This document shows positions 61,221-64,000 of a stretch of 64,000 nt of DNA, piece by piece. The position numbers and the translations under genes are program-made. The notes below the pieces were generated by a model, which searched no databases, was not told where the DNA came from, and saw nothing but the letters and a program-made list of their open reading frames with translations. Position 1 is the first letter of the stretch. Every line of letters starts with the position of its first letter. Source of the stretch: Streptomyces calvus (GTDB lineage: Bacteria > Actinomycetota > Actinomycetes > Streptomycetales > Streptomycetaceae); NCBI RefSeq assembly GCF_006782915.1, contig NZ_VCNP01000010.1:124001-188000 (forward strand). Direction: 5' to 3'.

Positions 61221-62099
61221 ATGGGCAGGCATCGTCATCAGCAGCAGTACCGGCGGACGGTCGTCGCAGCGGTCGCCGTGGGCGTCATAGGCATACCCTC
61301 CGTCGCCATGGCCTGCACCGACTGGCCCGGCGGCGGGGAACGGCAGGAGCGGAGCACCGCCCGCCCGGGGACGCCCGAGAACAGCTGGGGCCCCGACTGG
61401 TACAGCCGGTGGAGCAGCCAGCAGCACGGCGAGCCCACGGCGGCCCCGACGGACACACCGGCCGCCGGCACGAGCCCCTCGACGGCCGGCACGCCGAGTC
61501 CCGGCAGCGCCGAGCCGTCGCAGAAGCCGTCACGCAAGCCGTCGCAGAAGCCCTCGAAGAAGCCGTCGCACAAGCCGAAGAAGACGGCCCCCGAGGCGTC
61601 CACCTCCCGGCCCGCCACCACGGCCCCCGAGCCGACCGCGGCGGCCCCGAAGCCCACGACGGCCGCCCCGAAGCCCAGCGCCCCCGCCTCGAGCCCCGCC
61701 GCGACGGGCGGAACCCAGTCCTCCTCGGCCACCGCCCGGGTCGTGGAACTCGTCAACGCCGAACGCGCCAAGGCCGGCTGCTCCCCGGTGACGGTGAACG
61801 CCACCCTGACCGAGGCCGCGCAGAAGCACAGCGAGGACATGGCGGCGAGCGGCAGCATGTCCCACACCGGCTCGGACGGCTCCTCGCCCGGCGACCGCAT
61901 CACCCGCGCCGGCTACGACTGGAGCACGTACGGCGAGAACGTCGCCTACGGCTACTCCACTCCCGAGCAGGTGATGGCCGGCTGGATGGCCAGCCCGGGC
62001 CACCGGGAGAACATCGTCAACTGCGCGTTCAAGGAGATCGGCGTCGGTCTCGCGCAGCCGGCCGGCTACTGGACCCAGGACTTCGGCACGGCACGGTAG
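61221..62099 (+). CDS. secreted CAP-domain (SCP/PR1) protein
   Basis: A 292-residue exported protein. A signal peptide (RRTVVAAVAVGVIGIPSVAM) ends before ACTDWPGG. Residues about 60-160 are a low-complexity Pro/Ala/Ser/Thr linker with QKPSRKPSQKPSKKPSHKPK, likely crossing the cell wall. Residues about 168-292 are the CAP domain: VVELVNAERAKAGCSPV, the His in MSHTGSDGSSP, YGENVAYGYSTPEQVMAGWM, and SPGHRENIVN. Bacterial CAP proteins of this size are common in Streptomyces; the biochemical activity is unknown. The ATG at 61221 has GGTGAGG 6 bases upstream. Confidence 0.85.
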   Translation: MGRHRHQQQYRRTVVAAVAVGVIGIPSVAMACTDWPGGGERQERSTARPGTPENSWGPDWYSRWSSQQHGEPTAAPTDTPAAGTSPSTAGTPSPGSAEPSQKPSRKPSQKPSKKPSHKPKKTAPEASTSRPATTAPEPTAAAPKPTTAAPKPSAPASSPAATGGTQSSSATARVVELVNAERAKAGCSPVTVNATLTEAAQKHSEDMAASGSMSHTGSDGSSPGDRITRAGYDWSTYGENVAYGYSTPEQVMAGWMASPGHRENIVNCAFKEIGVGLAQPAGYWTQDFGTAR

Positions 62100-62108
62100 G
62101 CGCCGTGC
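62091..62108. terminator. small hairpin over the CAP gene stop codon
   Basis: GCACGG (62091-62096) and CCGTGC (62103-62108) pair around a 6-base loop that contains the TAG of the CAP gene. Only 11 bp separate the two convergent stops, so this is the only structure available for termination between them. Confidence 0.35.
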
Positions 62109-62110
62109 GC

Positions 62111-63658
62111 TCACGCGCGCCGGTGCCCCGCCATCAGCGCGACGTACACGACGAGCGACGCCGCGAGACCCACCGCCCAGCCGTAGTCCGCGAGGGGCTT
62201 CAGGAAGGGGATCAGCCCGTCCTGCGGGAAGGGCCCCTTGCCGGGCGCCGAGTGGGAGCCGCCCACCGCGAGCACTCCGCCGAGCAGGAAGGCGGCGACG
62301 GCGCGCAGGTTCCAGCCGGAGGTGTACCAGTAGCGTCCGCCGGGCGTGTACAGGCCGGGCAGGTCCAGGGCCGTGCGGCGGACCAGCCAGTAGTCGGCGA
62401 TGAGGATCCCGGCGACGGTGCCGAGCAGCCCACCGACCAGGCCGAGCCACGTGAAGATGTACAGCTCGGGTGTCTCGGTGAGCTTCCACGGCATGATCAG
62501 CACGCCGACGACACCGGTGATCAGTGCGCCGGTGCGGAAGCCGATGAAGCGCGGCGCCAGGTTCGCCAGGTCGTACGCCGGTGAGACCACGTTCGCCGCG
62601 ATGTTCACCGAGATGGTGGCGACGAGCACCGTCACCAGGGCGAAGAGCAGCCCGAAGACGTTGTCGGTCCGGGCGGCGAGCGCGACGGGGTCCCACACCG
62701 GGGCCCCGTACACCGCCTGCGAGCCGGACGTGACGAACACGGACAGCAGCGCGAACAGGGTCATGGTGGTGGGCAGTCCGAGGGTCTGGCCCCACACCTG
62801 GGCGCGCTGGCCCGCGCCGAAGCGGGTGAAGTCGGGGATGTTCAGGCTGAGGGTCGACCAGAAGGCGATCATGCCCATCAGGGACGGGAAGAACACCGGC
62901 CAGAAGTCGGCGCCCCAGCCGAGCCGGGACGGCTGGTCGAGCAGCGGCCCGAGGCCGCCCGCCTTGTGCGCGACCCAGGCCAGCAGCACCAGCGCGCCCA
63001 CGATGACGAACGGCGCGGCCCAGTTCTCGAACCGGCGCAGGGTCTCCATGCCCCGATAGATGATGGCCAGTTCGAGGGCCCAGAACAGCACGAAGCACAC
63101 CCACAGCGTCCACGGCTGGCCCCCGACCTCCGACGCCTCGGTCCAGCCGCCGAACAGCTTGCCGAGCAGCACGAAGATGCCCTGCCCGCCGATCCAGGTC
63201 TGGATTCCGAACCAGGCGCACGCCACCCCGGCCCGGATCATCGCCGGCAGGTTCGCGCCGCGCAGCCCGAACGAGGCGCGCGCCAGCACCGGGAACGGAA
63301 TGCCGTACTTGGGGCCCGCGTGACCGGTCAGCAGCATCGGCGCGAGCACGATGACGTTGGCGAGCGCGATGGTGAACACGGCCTGCTTCCAGTCCATGCC
63401 GAGCGCGACGAGACCGGAGGCGAGCAGCCAGGAGGGAATGTTGTGCGCCATCCCCACCCACAGCGCGGTGAAGTTGTACGTCGTCCAGCGGCGGCGGGCC
63501 AGCGGCACCGGCAGCAGGTCGTCGTTGACGAAGCGGCTGTCGGTGAGGGTGACGCCCGGCGGGAGTTCGACGCGTCCCGCCGGGTCGGGTATGGGATGCG
63601 CGTACGGCCCGGACGGCCCGGACGGCTCTGACGGCGTGGGCGGGACGGTCGCGGTCAT
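62111..63658 (-). CDS. NCS1-family nucleobase/hydantoin permease
   Basis: A 515-residue cation symporter with about twelve helices. NCS1 blocks are FNDDLLPV-like RFVNDDLLPVPLARRRWTTY at the N-terminus, YGIPFPVLARASFGLRGANL in helix 3 and FWSTLSLNIPDFTRFGAGQ in helix 6. The family imports hydantoins, allantoin, cytosine or uracil with Na+ or H+. The next gene upstream is a luciferase-like oxidoreductase, which fits a pyrimidine or hydantoin use cluster continuing outside the window. The start is the ATG at 63658. Confidence 0.88.
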   Translation of the reverse strand: MTATVPPTPSEPSGPSGPYAHPIPDPAGRVELPPGVTLTDSRFVNDDLLPVPLARRRWTTYNFTALWVGMAHNIPSWLLASGLVALGMDWKQAVFTIALANVIVLAPMLLTGHAGPKYGIPFPVLARASFGLRGANLPAMIRAGVACAWFGIQTWIGGQGIFVLLGKLFGGWTEASEVGGQPWTLWVCFVLFWALELAIIYRGMETLRRFENWAAPFVIVGALVLLAWVAHKAGGLGPLLDQPSRLGWGADFWPVFFPSLMGMIAFWSTLSLNIPDFTRFGAGQRAQVWGQTLGLPTTMTLFALLSVFVTSGSQAVYGAPVWDPVALAARTDNVFGLLFALVTVLVATISVNIAANVVSPAYDLANLAPRFIGFRTGALITGVVGVLIMPWKLTETPELYIFTWLGLVGGLLGTVAGILIADYWLVRRTALDLPGLYTPGGRYWYTSGWNLRAVAAFLLGGVLAVGGSHSAPGKGPFPQDGLIPFLKPLADYGWAVGLAASLVVYVALMAGHRRA

Positions 63659-63685
63659 GGGCGTGCCTTTCGGCGGAGGTACCGG

Positions 63686-64000
63686 TCAGCGGCTGAGTGC
63701 CGGGATGATCTCCGCGCCGTACGCGTCGATCGTCGTCTCCTGCGCGTCGTGCATGTCGTACACGGCGAACTGGTCCACGCCCAGCTCGCGCAGTGCCTTC
63801 AGCTTCTCGATGTGCGCCTCGGCCGGCCCGAGCAGGCAGAACCGGTCGACGATCTCGTCGGGCACGAAGTCAGTGGAGGGGTTTCCGGCCCGCCCGTGGT
63901 GGCTGTAGTCGTAGCCGTGGCGTTCCTTGATGTACGCCGTCAGCGCCTCGGGGACCATGTCGGAGTGCTCGCCGTAGCGGGCGACCAGGTCGGCGACGTG
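63686..64000 (-). CDS. LLM-class flavin/F420-dependent oxidoreductase, C-terminal end
   Basis: The last 104 codons of a luciferase-like monooxygenase-family protein; the gene continues past the window. It reads VPEALTAYIKERHGYDYSHH, DFVPDEIVDRFCLLGPAEAH, and LRELGVDQFAVYDMHDAQE, the usual C-terminal block of F420-dependent members. It is 27 bp upstream of the NCS1 permease in the same direction and probably in one operon with it. The substrate is unknown. Confidence 0.75.
   Translation of the reverse strand, partial: HVADLVARYGEHSDMVPEALTAYIKERHGYDYSHHGRAGNPSTDFVPDEIVDRFCLLGPAEAHIEKLKALRELGVDQFAVYDMHDAQETTIDAYGAEIIPALSR

Overview
The window is high-GC actinobacterial chromosome, almost certainly Streptomyces. 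The evidence is strong G/C third-position codon bias, many GTG/TTG starts, Tat-type (RR) secreted sugar enzymes, and sugar ABC importers without their own ATPase. The gene order 3-hydroxybutyryl-CoA dehydrogenase, TetR, ccr, ecm, mcl, mch, mcd, psd, pssA resembles, from memory, a stretch of the S. coelicolor chromosome around SCO6467-SCO6475. No rRNA, tRNA, CRISPR array, complete insertion sequence or prophage was seen.

Layout. (1) 1-12.7 kb is core carbon and lipid metabolism: a GNAT tail, a HEAT-repeat protein, a two-copy fused 3-hydroxybutyryl-CoA dehydrogenase, a TetR regulator, the five-gene ethylmalonyl-CoA operon (4861-10958) and the phosphatidylethanolamine genes psd-pssA. (2) 12.7-23.6 kb is an accessory stretch: a large membrane-anchored NACHT/STAND NTPase, glycerate kinase, an ADP-ribosylglycohydrolase, a Rid protein, a membrane-tethered Mrr-like nuclease, several decayed fragments, a Nudix hydrolase and a sirtuin. 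(3) 23.6-28.9 kb holds alkylation repair (ogt, an Ada-AlkA fusion), a divergent Ni/Co module (P1B-4 ATPase and NmtR-like repressor) and a DUF72 protein. (4) 28.9-37.9 kb has a secreted GH2 enzyme with a LamG insertion, a macrodomain protein coupled to a phytoene-desaturase-like enzyme, an inositol-phosphatase-like enzyme and a gamma-glutamyltransferase. (5) 38.1-45.6 kb is a fructan locus: LacI regulator, cytoplasmic GH32, two permeases, a binding protein and a divergent secreted GH32, with operator-like repeats in the divergent promoter. (6) 45.6-47.0 kb is a stand-alone TOPRIM protein with minisatellites on both sides. (7) 47.0-53.3 kb is a siderophore export/import operon with an iron-box-like site and an AraC regulator. 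(8) 53.4-64 kb holds a third minisatellite, an APC transporter, two coupled fluoride channels, a decaying sialic-acid locus, a lipoate ligase-family protein, two secreted proteins, an NCS1 permease and the end of a luciferase-like (LLM) oxidoreductase.

The most unusual structural signal is a pair of ~190-bp elements (134-324 and 23425-23614). They lie in opposite orientation, have 22-bp terminal inverted repeats beginning with CTAG, and contain an inner 11-bp stem whose two arms changed together between the copies. Each fills the gap between two convergent genes and supplies the TAG stop codon of one of them. The other main points are clear gene decay in the sialic-acid locus, the NACHT protein with a C-terminal cysteine cluster, and three minisatellites within 8 kb.
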